Shown here one piece after another: positions 50,350-61,461 of a stretch of 64,000 nt of DNA. Position 1 is the first letter of the stretch, and every line of letters starts with the position of its first letter. This DNA comes from Hyaloraphidium curvatum. Its lineage: Eukaryota > Monoblepharomycota > Hyaloraphidiomycetes > Hyaloraphidiales > Hyaloraphidiaceae. Both the position numbers and the translations under genes were made by a program. The DNA is taken from the NCBI GenBank assembly GCA_025558095.1, contig JAIVFI010000031.1, positions 62,001 to 126,000 on the forward strand, written 5' to 3'. The notes under the pieces were generated by a model. The model ran no database searches and was not told the DNA's origin. It worked only from the letters and a program-made list of their open reading frames with translations.

Positions 50350-51645
50350 ATGGCGGCGATCGCCCCGCGGGCCGAGGAGATCGTCACTCAGGCTGTCGTT
50401 GCCGGCGACGCGTGCGGCCGGCAGCTCCTCGCCGCGTGTCGTAGGATGTGGGAGACCGTCGGGGCGCCGCAGGAGGACAAGGACGCCGCGGCCGCGGGCA
50501 TGGAGGCGGCGCTGCTGGAGGCGGGCGAGGAGCTGCCGCGTTTCGCGCTCGCCTTTGCCCTCTGCCGCGAGCTCTCGGAGACCAACCGGCTGCCGCAAAG
50601 CGTGGAGAACCTTTCGAGCACGTTTCCGGACCTCGTGCTCCCGCCGACCTCCGAGGCCGGCGGGGCGGACCATTTCGCCCTCTTGCGGAGCATCTACACG
50701 ATCAATGCCTCGGCATTGAAGCGGATGCTCCTCGTGCCTTTGGATCCCTACGTGCAGGCCGGTTTCGGGCTCAAAGTTCCACTTGGGCTGGATCCCACGC
50801 GGCGGTGGCACCAATTGTGCTCTCCCGGCTTTGCCGCCCTTCCCATGGTCGAAGCCGCCGCCTTCCTGACCTCCGAAACTCGCGCCTTGTTCGGCCATTT
50901 CGTCCCGGCGATCATGATGATCCTCGCCAAGGCGCCCAAGGTGCGCCGCAAGATGGCGTCGGACACGGAGATCGCCGACGCCCTGACCGCGCTCGCGACG
51001 GACCTTTCCGAGCTCGTGATGGCGACAAAGGTCCGCAACCAGGCGCTCTGCGAGTACTACGACATGTACATCAGCGGGCACCTCAAGGCGATCTGGGTGT
51101 TTGCCCAGGAGGACCCGGAGGCGTACCGCGCGCACGTCTCGTCGGACGCGCGGACGGCGCGGCCGCTCCCGGACGGCACGCTGCTCGATCCGGCGAGGAA
51201 GCTCGCGGAGCAGCCCCGCGGGACGCTGTTCGGCTCCGTAGCCGCGCTCGAGGACGCGCTGAAGAAGCGCGGCGGGAGGCCCGGCGGGGACGCGGCGAGG
51301 GACGCGGCTGTGGCCCGCATGGCGCTGGCCCGGATCGCGTTCCCGGACAAGTTCGCGGCCGAGATGGGGAAGGAGGCCGCGACGTTCGTGTCCACGGTCG
51401 GCGTGGGCATGAGCAACTCGGGGCCGATGGGGAACGCGGCTTTGTGCGGAGAATGCGGGGCAAAGGCGACCAAGGACAAGAAATTGCAGCAGTGCTCGAG
51501 GTGCCACGCGACGTGGTATTGCTCCCGGGAGTGTCAGAAGGAGGCGTGGAAGCTGCACAAGGATCGATGCGGGAAGGAAGGGGACGAGGTGATCCAGCTC
51601 GGCGAGTCGCTCAACACTGCCCCGGCGGCCACAAGCAAATCTTGA
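50350..51645 (+). CDS. MYND zinc-finger protein (helical N-terminal domain)
   Basis: A single exon of 431 aa from the ATG at 50350 (good context: A at -3, G at +4); an upstream ATG at 50320 would add ten residues. The C-terminal finger is complete: CGECGAKATKDKKLQQCSRCHATWYCSRECQKEAWKLHKDRC, quoted here in segments as CGECGAK, QQCSRC, WYCSREC and WKLHKDRC. The preceding 370 residues are helical: VTQAVVAGDACGRQLLAACR, FALAFALCRELSETNRLPQSV, FLTSETRALFGHFVPAIMMIL, ALCEYYDMYISGHLKAIWVF. They show no catalytic motif; SET-domain signatures are absent. MYND fingers mediate protein contacts. The lack of introns contrasts with the MYND gene at 38874. Confidence 0.85.
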   Translation: MAAIAPRAEEIVTQAVVAGDACGRQLLAACRRMWETVGAPQEDKDAAAAGMEAALLEAGEELPRFALAFALCRELSETNRLPQSVENLSSTFPDLVLPPTSEAGGADHFALLRSIYTINASALKRMLLVPLDPYVQAGFGLKVPLGLDPTRRWHQLCSPGFAALPMVEAAAFLTSETRALFGHFVPAIMMILAKAPKVRRKMASDTEIADALTALATDLSELVMATKVRNQALCEYYDMYISGHLKAIWVFAQEDPEAYRAHVSSDARTARPLPDGTLLDPARKLAEQPRGTLFGSVAALEDALKKRGGRPGGDAARDAAVARMALARIAFPDKFAAEMGKEAATFVSTVGVGMSNSGPMGNAALCGECGAKATKDKKLQQCSRCHATWYCSRECQKEAWKLHKDRCGKEGDEVIQLGESLNTAPAATSKS

Positions 51646-51791
51646 TGAGCAGGATACCATTATCTCACATTTGTACAGTGCCACAGAATACGATACGGAT
51701 GAAGCCACATACTTGAGAGTCGAAGCATACAGTTACACGGCGTAGAGTGAGCAGTTCGAAAGTGTCCAGATCAACACCGGTCGGAGCAACG

Positions 51792-52770
51792 TCAGAGGAG
51801 CCAGTCGTCCGATTCCATCTCCATGTCCTCGCCCTGCCTTTTCTTCTCCTTCTCGACCTTGATCTTGGCGCCCGGCCGCACCCTCCCGGTCTCCTTGCCC
51901 CCGATCGCGGCAAAGTCAGCGATCGCGGCCACGAGCTCGTCTTCGTCGTCGTCCCGGCGCGGGTGCGGGGTCTTGACCCCCATCACCGACGGCACGAAGG
52001 GCTCGGGCTTGACGGCGGACTTGCCCTTGCGGCGGCGGAGGGTGAGCGAGTCGCGGGCCTTGGCGATCAAGCTGGTGGAGGCGGCGGCTTCGTCCTCGTC
52101 CGACGACGACCACGGCTTGCCGATCCCCGAGATGAACGAGTCCACGGTGACTTCGCCTTCGCCGAGGGACGATCCCGAATCGGAACCCGTGTCGTCGACG
52201 GCGAAGCTCGGCTCCCTCGATCCCGCGGCGAGCTTGGCGAAGCGAGCGAGGCCGGCGGCGAACGCAGAGTAGTTGATGCGATCGTCGTCCGCGTCCGACA
52301 ACGGGTGGGCGGCGGGATCGGAATCGACGACAGAGGCGGGCAGCGAGTAGGGGTCGATCGTGGCAGGCACGGGCTTGGAAGCTCTTGCGGGCTTGGCGGC
52401 GGCGTCGTCGTGGAACACCTCGAACGTGCGGCTCGCGGTCTTGCTCTGCATCTTCTTCGGCACGGCGGGCGCTGGCTTCTGCGGGTTCACGTCTTCGGGG
52501 CCCTCCTGTCAGCGCTGACCAAACTTCCACCCCGCGCGACTTACCGCGGTCGCGCAGCGCCTTGGATTTCTTCTCCTCTGCGCCGCGCTTGGCGTCGTCC
52601 GCACTTGCGCTGCGGCGGCGATCCTTCGCGCCCTTTTCGGCCTGCGCCGGCGGGGCCTTCGCACCGCGCGCGGCGGAGTGGTTCTCGTCCGCCGCGCGCT
52701 GCGCACGCCGGTGCTTGTACGTCGCGGTCTGCGCGGCGCGGAACGACGGCGGGAGCGGCGAGTCGGACAT
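51792..52770 (-). CDS. acidic, largely disordered protein of unknown function
   Basis: Two exons on the minus strand, 52770-52545 and 52471-51792 (301 aa). They are joined by a 73-nt intron (donor GTAAGT), the only junction that keeps the downstream frame. The first exon is basic (YKHRRAQRAADENHSAARGAK, KDRRRSASADDAKRGAEEKKSKALRD). The second is rich in Ser, Asp and Glu (DDTGSDSGSSLGEGEV, WSSSDEDEAA), with one ordered-looking piece (INYSAFAAGLARFAKLAAG) and LTLRRRKGKSAVKPEPFVPSVMG. It ends KRQGEDMEMESDDWLL. Nuclear localisation is plausible from the basic clusters. No family recognised. Confidence 0.65.
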
Positions 52771-52913
52771 GTCTGAGGCGCGGAGCGGGGAAGAGACGGA
52801 GGAGTGTTGGAGGTTGGTCGCGCCCCTTGATCGCTGACGAGGCGCGCCCTCTCTCGTCCCCCACGGATTGATCAACTGTTCGCAATTGTTCGAAGAGGCG
52901 CTACAGCCATCCT

Positions 52914-54108
52914 TTACAAAGTCGCTTCGGCGCCCTTAATGCCCTGGAAGAGTTCGTATCCGCTCACATAGTCCAGATCCACGACCTCCACCTGTCGAGG
53001 GCGGAAAATCAGCCAATGCCCTACATAGGAACGTTGCGCGAAATCACCTTTCCCTTGGTCCTCTTCGACACCTCCTTGCCGACAATGGACAGATCCAGCT
53101 TCTTTCCCGAAAAGCCCGGCAACCAGTTGTCGTGGTGCCCGACGATGACCCTCTTGAGGCGCGGGAGGAGGAGCTCCGCCTGATCGGCGCCAAATCCGGC
53201 CAACGATCCCTGCAGGGGCTCGCCATTCTTGTTCGGGCGTCCGGCCTGCAACGATCGGAAAGGGTCAGATGTCGCCTTCGAGGCAGCAATCAGATCTTAC
53301 CAAGGCAAAGATGGCGACGTCCGTAGGCGGCGCGTGGCGCTCCAAGATGCCCGTCCAATGACCGGAAGTGTCTTGGTACAGCAGGGTTCCGAGCGGCGTC
53401 TCGAAATGGTAGAGGAATGCCCCGCCGTCGCCTTTCGCCTTTTGGTCGGAGACCCGAAGGTGCTCCCTGGCCTCCTCTCCAATCGTGAGCATGTTCTTGA
53501 ACATCTCCCCCAGCATCCGCTGCCTCTCGTGCCACGGGATCCCGAGCTCCCCGATGCACACCTCGTCCGCGGGCCCGCCCATGCCGCCGCCCTTGACCCA
53601 AACGCACGAGTGCAGGCTGGGGAGCACGTTGACGAAGACGTCGCCGTAGAGCTGGATCCGCTCGCCGCCGGCGACGTGGATGAGCTGCTTGTCGGGGACG
53701 CCGCAGGTGCGCATGATGCGGCAGGATTCGTACGATCCGATTATGGTGGCGCCCGTGCGGAGGGCGATCCGCTCGGCTCCCCAGAGGTGGTCGAAGTGCG
53801 AGTGGCCGACGACAATGAAGTCGGCCTCGTCGATGTGCTCGGGGAGGATCAGGGGGTCTGGAGCGCACCGGTCGAGGAGCTTCAGCTGGGCCCGACGACG
53901 CCCGCTTCTGGAACCCACCAGGCTTGTCTGCGTTGTCGACGCGGTCCAGGTACGCATCCAGGAAGATGACGAGCGGCTTCGCCCTGCCGGCGGCCGGCAG
54001 CGTGAGCCGATACGTGGAGCATCCTGCGGGCGACAGGTCGTCAGCCCGGGACGGACGGGAAAGAGAACGCGAGGCATCCGCACCGAACCAGTCGAGCTTT
54101 GCGGCCAT
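52914..54108 (-). CDS. metallo-beta-lactamase-fold hydrolase, tandem copy 1
   Basis: Five exons on the minus strand: 54108-54084, 54023-53919, 53857-53301, 53245-53048, 52991-52914 (320 aa). Introns are 60, 61, 55 and 56 nt. The metal motif H-x-H-x-D-H is VGHSHFDHLWGAE. Further features are ATIIGSYESCRIMRTCGVP, LHSCVWVKGGGMGG, FLYHFETPLGTLLYQDTSGHW and the C-terminal VGHHDNWLPGF. These fit the UlaG/L-ascorbate-lactonase-like branch of the superfamily, which cleaves esters, lactones or phosphoesters with bound metal ions. The start ATG at 54106-54108 gives MAAKLDWFG, joined to CSTYRLTLP. Copy 2 lies 400 bp away in the same orientation with identical exon sizes, except the last (78 versus 75 nt). 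Confidence 0.88.
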
Positions 54109-54506
54109 CTTGACGGTGCGGTATGATGAAGAGAAGAAGAACGCGATGTATGATGTACTTCTCGGCTGCGGCTCTTTATTTTCGGCTGTCCGGCTGATGG
54201 GGGATCTTGGTTACTCCGCCCGCGCAGGGACCAGCGGCGGCCCGCTTCGCCGTTCTGCCGCCTCCTCTTTCAGCTTCCCCCGCACTCATGCTGCGGCGTG
54301 GGAACAAGAAAGGGCCTGTTTTTGCGCCGCATCCTCCGCTCGTCTACGGTGGCAACGAATCTTCCCTACGAAGTCAAAGACCCGTCGCGCCAAGGAAGTC
54401 ACGGCGCGGTGGCCCCCAGTCACCCAAGCCCGCCGAGACACAGCAGAGAGGGGTGGCGAAGGAAGGAGGAAGGAAGGAAGGAACATCTATCTTCAGCGCT
54501 GTGCTT

Positions 54507-55714
54507 TCACAAAGCAGCGGCGCTCTTGATGCCCTGGAACACCTCGTACCCATTCACGTACGGCAAGTCGAAGATCTCCACCTGGAAAAGCCCCGTGCTC
54601 GGATCAAGACGTGTGCAACGAATGACATGGCGAACCCACCTTTCCGCCCGTCCTTTTCGACACCTCCCTGGCCACCGGCGCCAGGTCCGTCCTCGGGGCG
54701 GAGAAGCCGGGGAGCCAGTTGTCATGGTGTCCTACGATAACCCTCTTGAGCCGGGGAAGGAGGAAAGCCGCCTGATCCGCGGCGAAGCCGGCCAGAGATC
54801 CCTGCAGGGGCTCGCCGTTCGAGTTTGGCCGGCCAGCCTGAAGCGGTCCGAAACAGTGAGCCTTCGGCCATCTCTGACAAGCAGCAATGATGTACTCCAC
54901 CAGAGCAAAGATCGCGACGTCAGTCGGCGGAACATTGCGCTCCAGGATGCCCGTCCAGTGGCCGGAAGTGTCCTGGTACAACAGGTTCCCGTGCGGCGTT
55001 TCGAAATGGTAAAGCATGGCCCCGCCGTCGCCATGGGCCTTCTGGTCACTAGCCCGAAGATGCGCAATGGCCTCGGCCGGCATCGTCATCATCTTCTTGA
55101 GCAGCTCGCCCAGCATGCGCTGCCGCTCATGCCAAGGCACGCCCAGCTCCCCGATGCACACCTCGTCCGCGTTCCCGACCATGCCGCCGTCCTTGACCCA
55201 CACGCAGGAATGCAGGCTCGGGAGCACGGAGACGAAGACGTCGTCGGCGAGCTGGATCCGCTCGCCGCCGCCGACGGGGATGAGCTGCTTGTCCGGGATG
55301 CCGCAGGTCCGCATGACGCGGCAGGATTCGTAGGATCCGATGATGGTGGCACCGGTGCGTTGGGCGATCCGCTCGGCGCCGTAGAGGTGGTCGAAGTGCG
55401 AGTGGCCGACGACAATGAAGTCGGCCTCGTCGATGTGCTCGGGGAGGATCAGGGGGTCTGGAGCGCACCGGTCGAGGAGCTTCAGCTGGGCCCGACGACG
55501 CCCGCTTCTGGAACCCACCAGGCTTGTCTGCGTTGTCGACGCGGTCCAGGTACGCGTCCAAGAAGATGACGAGCGGCTTCGCCCTGCCGGCAACCGGGAG
55601 GGTCAGCCTGAACGTGGCACATCCTGCGGGAGACAGACGACGGAGATTCGTGAGATAGGCTACAGGAAGACAACAGGACGCGTCCGTACCGAACCAGTCG
55701 AGCTTCGCGGCCAT
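54507..55714 (-). CDS. metallo-beta-lactamase-fold hydrolase, tandem copy 2
   Basis: Five exons on the minus strand: 55714-55690, 55623-55519, 55457-54901, 54837-54640, 54581-54507 (319 aa). The metal motif is VGHSHFDHLYGAE; VGHHDNWLPGF is also kept. Exon structure equals copy 1. The third intron (63 nt, 54838-54900) contains no stop and is a multiple of three, so an unspliced form would still translate. Exons 2 and 3 near 55385-55556 are identical to copy 1, including the whole 61-nt intron, while the rest of the gene differs clearly (for example IPDKQLIPVGGGERIQLADD against VPDKQLIHVAGGERIQLYGD). Both copies appear functional. Confidence 0.88.
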
Positions 55715-56007
55715 GGTAGCGTGTCGATGCAGGGAAAACGCAGATGCCGCCGCTCTGGGTCCGGGCTGCTCCGTCGGTTACTCCGGGAGGGACCAGGCAG
55801 CCCGTTCTGCCGCCTCCCAACTTCATCGACAAGCACGCCATCATTGCTTTCACTTCATCGACCTGTCAAGTCATTGATTCCGTTTGTACAATCCACATCC
55901 ACCTTCTATCACCCGCGACCATGAACGATGCACGCCCCCGCTCGCCGCCGCACCCTTCCCGACGCGCCCGGCCCGTCCCAACATGTCCAGCCAGTCCAAA
56001 TGCCAGG

Positions 56008-58953
56008 TCATGCCACGTAGGAGTACATGTCCTTCTGCGACTGTAGGGAGAGAGTGAGTATAGGATGGCAAGCGCGGCGGACGGACGACCAACCTCGGTC
56101 CGCTCGATGTACTCCTTCTCGAGGAGCATGTCGATGCACTTCTTGATGTCGGCCACCTTGGGCTTGAAGCGAGACTGCAGCTGCGCGATGACCTCGTTCA
56201 TGAGCGTCACGTGCTTGAGCGCCTTGCGCGTCTTCATGATCCGGACGATGGCGGCCTGCGGTACCCAATGAGCAACCTTCCCCGCAAACCAAGAGGCAAA
56301 ACAAACCTGGATCAGGAGCTTCCGGTCCTCCTCCACGTTCTTGTGCGTGTCCTCGCTCTCGGCCTTGACCTCCGACTTGACCGGCATGTTGAGGTTGATC
56401 CTCAGCTTCTTGCTCTTGAAGTCGTGGTTGAGCTCGTACTTGGATCCGGCCTCGCCGAGCTGCCCCTCGCCCGCGAGCAGGAGCACCTTGGCCTTGAGCA
56501 GGATGCCGAGCTGGCCCTGGAGCACCTCGGGGCTCAGCCCGGTGCTCTGGACGAGCTCGTCCCAGGTGTACGAGGTGTCCTTGTTGTACTGCAGGAGGAT
56601 GCCCATCTGGTAGGTGGACACGGTGAAGGTGGGCTGGACCTTCATGCCGCGGAGGTACGAGGTCTTGAGCTCGCCCTTGGAGAGCTGGAAGAGCCAGTTG
56701 AGCTTGCGGCCAGAGTGCTTCTGGCTGTAGAAGTTCTGGAAGCGCTCAAAGGTCTTGATCATCTGTGGATCGGCGACCAGAAGAACACAATTAGCACAGA
56801 CCGCCATCGTGTCCCCGTCCGACCCACGTCGTCGGGGATGTTGAACCCGCTGGACGGAGCCTGCAGCGGCCAGCTGGCGGTGCCGAGCACGAGGATGTTG
56901 AAGTCGAGCAGCTCGTCCTTGTCGTGATTCTGCTCCATCTGCGTCCTGTGGGCAATCAAGAGCAACAAATCAACGAAAGATTCCGCAGACTTGTAGCCGC
57001 ACACCCACCTGAACGAATCGTTCAGGTCCTTGCTGATGCTCATGTCCGTGAACATGCGCTGCAGCTTGCCCGTGTACTCGAACCCGCAGGCCTCCTTGAG
57101 CTTGGTGATCATGGAGGCCTCGGCGTCGTCCGAGGCCGAGGTGGCGTTGACGAGCCGCTTGGCGAGCATCTTGGAGTAGAACTTCTGGAAGACGTCCTTG
57201 TCCTCGACGTACTTGAACACCGTCATCTGTGGGTGACACGACACGCTTTGTAAGCCTCTTTCGATGCCTACCGGCCGCGGCCGAGCACCCACGATGTTGT
57301 TGAGCACGTCCTCCACGGCCGTCTCCTCGGCGACTTTGCTGCTCTTGCGCAGCAGCGTGTCGCAGAACTTGGCCAGCAGCTCCGGGCTCTTGCTCGAGTT
57401 GGACTTGCACACCTTGTTCCGGTTCACGAACTCGCGGCACGCCTTGTCCAGCGACGCCACGAACCCGGCCTCGTTCTTGAACGCCGTCTGCACGAGCTCC
57501 GAGTACTTGCGGTGCACGCCCAGCAGCGCGTCCACGTAGGCCGCCGGGTCCACGCCGCCGTCGGCCGCCGCCGCGCCCTCGCCCTCGCCCTCCTCGCCCT
57601 CGGCCTTCTTGCCCGCCGCCTTCTCCGCCGCCGCCGCGGCACCCGCGGACGCCTCCACCCGCTCCACGGCCGCGAGCCCCTGCCTCCGCACGTGCGCCTC
57701 GAACCGCGTCCGCAGCGGCTCCAGCCCCTCGGGCACGCGGTTCAGCAGCGCGTACATGCGCTGAAGGTCCTCGACCTTGTCCTGGTCCAGCAGGTTCTGG
57801 AACTCCTCCTGGATCGGGCCCGTGTGGTTCTTGATGAGCACCGTCTCGCACGTCGTCATGAGGGGCTTGTTGGTCGACGTGTGCAGGTACATCTGCACCC
57901 GGGACTCCTCCTCGGCCAGGCGCGCCTCGGCCTTCTTCATGTAGTCGGGGATGCTGTTCTCCGAGATGAACTTTTCCGACTCGGCCTTGTAGTAGGCCTC
58001 GGTGGCCTGGATGAAGGGCGTCTCGAAGTGCGTCTTGTACACGTCCAGGGTGGTCTTTTTCGAGTCGTTCTCGTCCAGACCGAGCGCGACTGTGGGAAAC
58101 ACAACCAAAAAATGATCAGCGTCATTACCGGGGACCAAAGCGTGGCGATGCCCACCGAAGCTGTCCACGACGCACTTGACCAGCGACGTGTCGATGGTCT
58201 CGCCGTTGCGCTGCCGCTCCACCAGCTTGAGCACCGCGTTCATCACGTTCCCCTGCACCGACATGAAGAGGTGGTCGCGCCACGAGACGAGCGAGAGCTG
58301 GAGGAGGGGGAAAACGCGTGCAGAAAAAGGCGGGACGCGTGAGTGATCTGGTCCGAAAACGCGTCGCGGGAAAGCCCACCGTGTAGACCTCGTAGATCGT
58401 CTTGTGCCCCTCATCGATCTCCCGCTTCACCCAATGCCGGTTCAGGTACCCGAACAGGTGGTGCACGACCATGGACGCGAGCGTGTACTTGTTCCAGCGC
58501 TGGGTGTAGAACGAGAGCAGGGCCTCGTCCGAGAAGCGCACCGACTCGTCCCGCAGCCCGAGCAGGTGCTTGCGCAGGTACTCCTTCAGGTTGTTGTACA
58601 GATCGGCGCCCATCAGGTTCGCGCCTGGACGGGGGGGGCGTCGCGTGAGAAAGGGGAACGCGGAACGCGAAACGCGGGAGGGAGCCCACCCCTGTGCGCC
58701 GACGCCTGCAGGGCCAGCGAGTGGCTCGCATCGTGGTTCATCCTGCTGCTCGTGCAGTAGTTGTAGATGTCGGTGTACAGCTCCATGTATCGCTTGTGCG
58801 GCAGGCCTTGCTCGAGCCGGGTCATGACCTGGTCGAGGCCGTCCTCGAGGGCGCGCCACGTGCTGCGGGGGCGGCGGCATCAGATCTGCGGCAGTGCGGA
58901 GGCGGCGGCGGGCGCCTTGTGGCGACGCACTTGGAGATGTTGGCCTGGGCCAT
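56008..58953 (-). CDS. cullin (CUL1-like ubiquitin ligase scaffold)
   Basis: Ten exons on the minus strand: 58953-58931, 58862-58690, 58624-58380, 58297-58156, 58089-57293, 57226-57009, 56945-56828, 56762-56307, 56255-56094, 56040-56008 (788 aa). Introns are 51-82 nt, six with GTGGGT/GTGGGC donors. Cullin landmarks run in order: LEQGLPHKRYMELYTDIYNYC (N-terminal repeat, Skp1-type adaptor side), VVHHLFGYLNRHWVKREIDEG, YIEDKDVF-type VEDKDVFQKFYSKMLAKRLV, SKDLNDSF, FNILVLGTASWPLQ, LNWLFQLSKGEL, and the neddylation region DRKLLIQAAIVRIMKTRKALKH with its Lys, then DIKKCIDMLLEKEYIER and terminal DMYSYVA. An Ala/Glu/Gly-rich insertion (AEKAAGKKAEGEEGEGEGAA) interrupts the cullin repeats at about residue 315. 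It forms the scaffold between RBX1/E2 and substrate adaptors. Confidence 0.95.
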
Positions 58954-59456
58954 CGCGGACAGCGGGCGGGGGGCACGCGGGGGCGGGGAGGGGGCTCCGC
59001 TCGCGGCCGCGGGGGCGCGGCGCGGGGAAGGGCGGCTCGCGCAGAGGCGGCGCCGATGAGCCGCGGCCGGTGAGACGCGGGCCGGGGCGGCGGAAGGGGG
59101 CGGATCTGCCGATTCAGGTGGTGGTGGCTCGGGGAATTCCTATCAACTCTGCCTAACCGCGAATTTCAGTGGGACTCGGGACCCAGAGTTCGCAGCTTTA
59201 GCGTTTCAAACCTCCGTCACGCTTTACCACCCGCCGAAGGAAACCGTGCCGCCGCCGCCCGCCGCTCGCCGCCACCCCGCCGCTCGCGCCGTAACCAGCG
59301 CCGCCGCTTCTGCATCTGCCACCGCGCGCCCCGCCGCGCCGCACAGCCCGAACCGCCGCCGACCCCTGCCGCACCCGGGAAACCCCCGTGCCGCCAGGGA
59401 ACCGCATCCGAAACCGCCGATCACCGACCAGCTCCAGAAAAAAAACGAACGAAATA
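58954..59456. other. divergent intergenic region
   Basis: Between the divergent starts of cullin (minus) and the deaminase-like gene (plus). It presumably holds two promoters. Nothing else is recognised. Confidence 0.5.
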
Positions 59457-60525
59457 ATGTGCTCCGCCGCCGCCACCAACGCCAAGTCCGCCGACGCCGC
59501 TGACCTCATCTCGAAGGGCGGCGGGAATCCGCCGTATCAGCCGGTGCCGTCGGCGCCGGCGGGGACGTTCGTGCGCCTCGAGGACGTGCTCGAGAGCCCC
59601 ACGTTCGGGCTCTCGCCGGCCTACGTCGCCACGCTGGTGGCGCGCATCGAGCAGCGCTTTGAACTTCATGGCCGCGCAGCGCCACCACCATCACGGCGCG
59701 TGCCACTACCACGGCCACCATCAGCAGCAGCAGCAGGCGCAGCCCTGTGGACAGAAATGTAGGGAAGCCGCGTGCTGCCCGGCCGGCGAGCCCGGGCCCT
59801 GCCCGCCGGTCCCTCCCCCTGTGGCGCCCAAGCGCCGCGCCCCCTCCCCTTCCTCCTCCGACAGCGACGCCCCTTCCCACTCCTACTCCTCCCTCTCCAG
59901 CAGCAGCGACGACGACGACCCGCACCCCCCCGGCCGGCGGCGCCGCCTCCCCTCCTCGTCCCCCCCTCCCCCTCCCCCCCCCGCCATCCCCCGCCGCTCC
60001 ACCCCCCGCTCGCACAGCTACATCCACGTCTGCGTCATCCTCTCCCGCAAGGACGGCTCCGTGCTGGCCGACGGCTTCAACAGCGAGGTCTCGGTGCGCG
60101 AGGCCACCCCCCGCCGCGGCTTCTCCATGCACGCCGAGGAGATGGCCCTGGACAAGCTCCTGCGGCTCCCCCGCTCGGAAACGGGCAAGCGCCTGCGGTG
60201 CGGCGTGGACGTGGTCTCGCTGCGCGTGAGCAGGGCCATGGTGGTCGGCATGTCGCGGCCGTGCCTGCGGTGCGCGGGCAGGCTGCAGAGCCAGGCGGCC
60301 ATGGTGCGCCGGGTGTTCTGGTGGGAGGCCGGGAAGGAGGATGCGGGCGGGGGGTCGGTGGTGCAGGCCAGGGTGGAGGAGCTGCAGGGGCACGCGGAGC
60401 ACTCGACGGGGGATTTCTTCGTCAAGAGGGGGAGGAGCAAGAACTACACCTGCCCGGCGGTGCAGCAGTACCGCCCGCCGCAGGCGCAGGGCAAGTTCGG
60501 GTACTACCGGGCGAGGTACGGGTAG
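59457..60525 (+). CDS. cytidine-deaminase-fold (zinc deaminase) protein with low-complexity N-terminus
   Basis: Two exons, 59457-59636 and 59680-60525 (341 aa). They are joined by a 43-nt GT-AG intron, the shortest in the window; without it the frames do not meet. The N-terminal half is low complexity: His-rich (RHHHHGACHYHGHH), a Gln run, Cys pairs (CGQKC, ACCPAGEPGPC), then Ser/Asp/Pro. From about residue 185 a folded domain begins: HVCVILSRKDGSVLADGFNS, then FSMHAEEMALDKLLRLP with the His-Ala-Glu zinc/proton-shuttle motif, and SRPCLRCAGRLQSQ with the paired zinc cysteines (PCxxC), then AMVRRVFWW. That is the deaminase signature. The C-terminus (GKFGYYRARYG) is basic and aromatic. Substrate (free nucleotide, RNA or DNA) is unknown. 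Confidence 0.78.
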
Positions 60526-60763
60526 TTTGCTGGGCGAGGGACGCCTTTGGTCGCTTTTGGGACACGGAAGGAATTGGCGGTCCGCGCGGACCGGTTTTGT
60601 ACTATGCTGGGATTAGAATTGATTTATGTTGCCGCCGAGCCAGTACATGGCCAGATTGCCAGATGGTTGCCAGAGATGGTGACGGAGGCAGAGGTACGTG
60701 CGGGGCCATACGGCCTGTTCAGGCACCGTTCCGCCTCCGCGAGAGCAGGTTCCAGTCCCCGTC

Positions 60764-61461
60764 TTACTCCAGCAGGACCTTGGCCCCGATGTCCTCCAGC
60801 GCCTTCTTGATCTTTTCCGCCTCGGCCTTGGGCACGTCCTCCCGGAGCACCTTCGGCACGCTCTCCGCAAACTTCTTCGCCTGCGCACCCCCAACCATTA
60901 AAGAGAGGCCACTCGCAGGCAACAAAAGGAGCACCCACGTCGACGAGGTTGATCCCGGGCACGATGTTCTTGATCTCCCTGATCACCTTGGCCTTGGCGT
61001 CCGCCGCGAAGCTCTCGAGCTTGAGCGTGAAGCTGGCCTTTTCCGGCGCCGCGGCCTCGGCCTTGGGCGCCTCGGCCGCCGCGGGTGCCGCCGCCGCCGC
61101 TGCCGGCGCCGCGGGCGCGGCGGCGACGGGCATCGCGATCTCGGTTATGTTGAGCTTCGTCTGCCGGCCCGGGCGTGAGCGCCTCCTCCCGTTTCCGCCC
61201 GCGGATGCCGACCTTCAGCGCCGAAATCAGCTCCGCGGTCTCGAGCAGCGTGAGCCCCGCGATGCCGTCGACGATGCCGGCCACTTTCGGGCTCGGCGCC
61301 GTCGAGTACCGCCGCCGGGAATCGCGCCCTGCCGGCCTCGCTCGCGCGGGAACGGCGGCCGCGCACGCGCGGGGGAGGCGGGCCGCGAGCCGCGGCGCGA
61401 GGCGGGCGGGGTGCTGCGCGGGTGAGAACGCGCGGAGAGGGGCCGGAAGGGCGCGTACCAT
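60764..61461 (-). CDS. mitochondrial large-subunit ribosomal protein bL12m
   Basis: Three exons on the minus strand: 61461-61213, 61160-60939, 60880-60764 (195 aa). Introns are 52 and 58 nt. The first 50 residues are Arg/Ala-rich without acidic residues (MVRALPAPLRAFSPAQ...), a mitochondrial presequence. The N-terminal dimerisation helix follows (VAGIVDGIAGLTLLETAELISALK), then the Ala/Pro hinge (AAPAAPAAAAAAPAAAEAPK). The C-terminal factor-binding domain is SFTLKLESFAADAKAKVIREIKNIVPG, then AKKFAESVPKVLRE and ALEDIGAKVLLE, which is the standard bL12 ending. It forms the flexible stalk that recruits elongation factors on the mitoribosome. Confidence 0.95.

Noticed and set aside
50119-51708. 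A 529-codon minus-strand frame opposite the MYND gene
   Set aside because: Composition-driven shadow; the plus-strand frame ends in a complete MYND finger.
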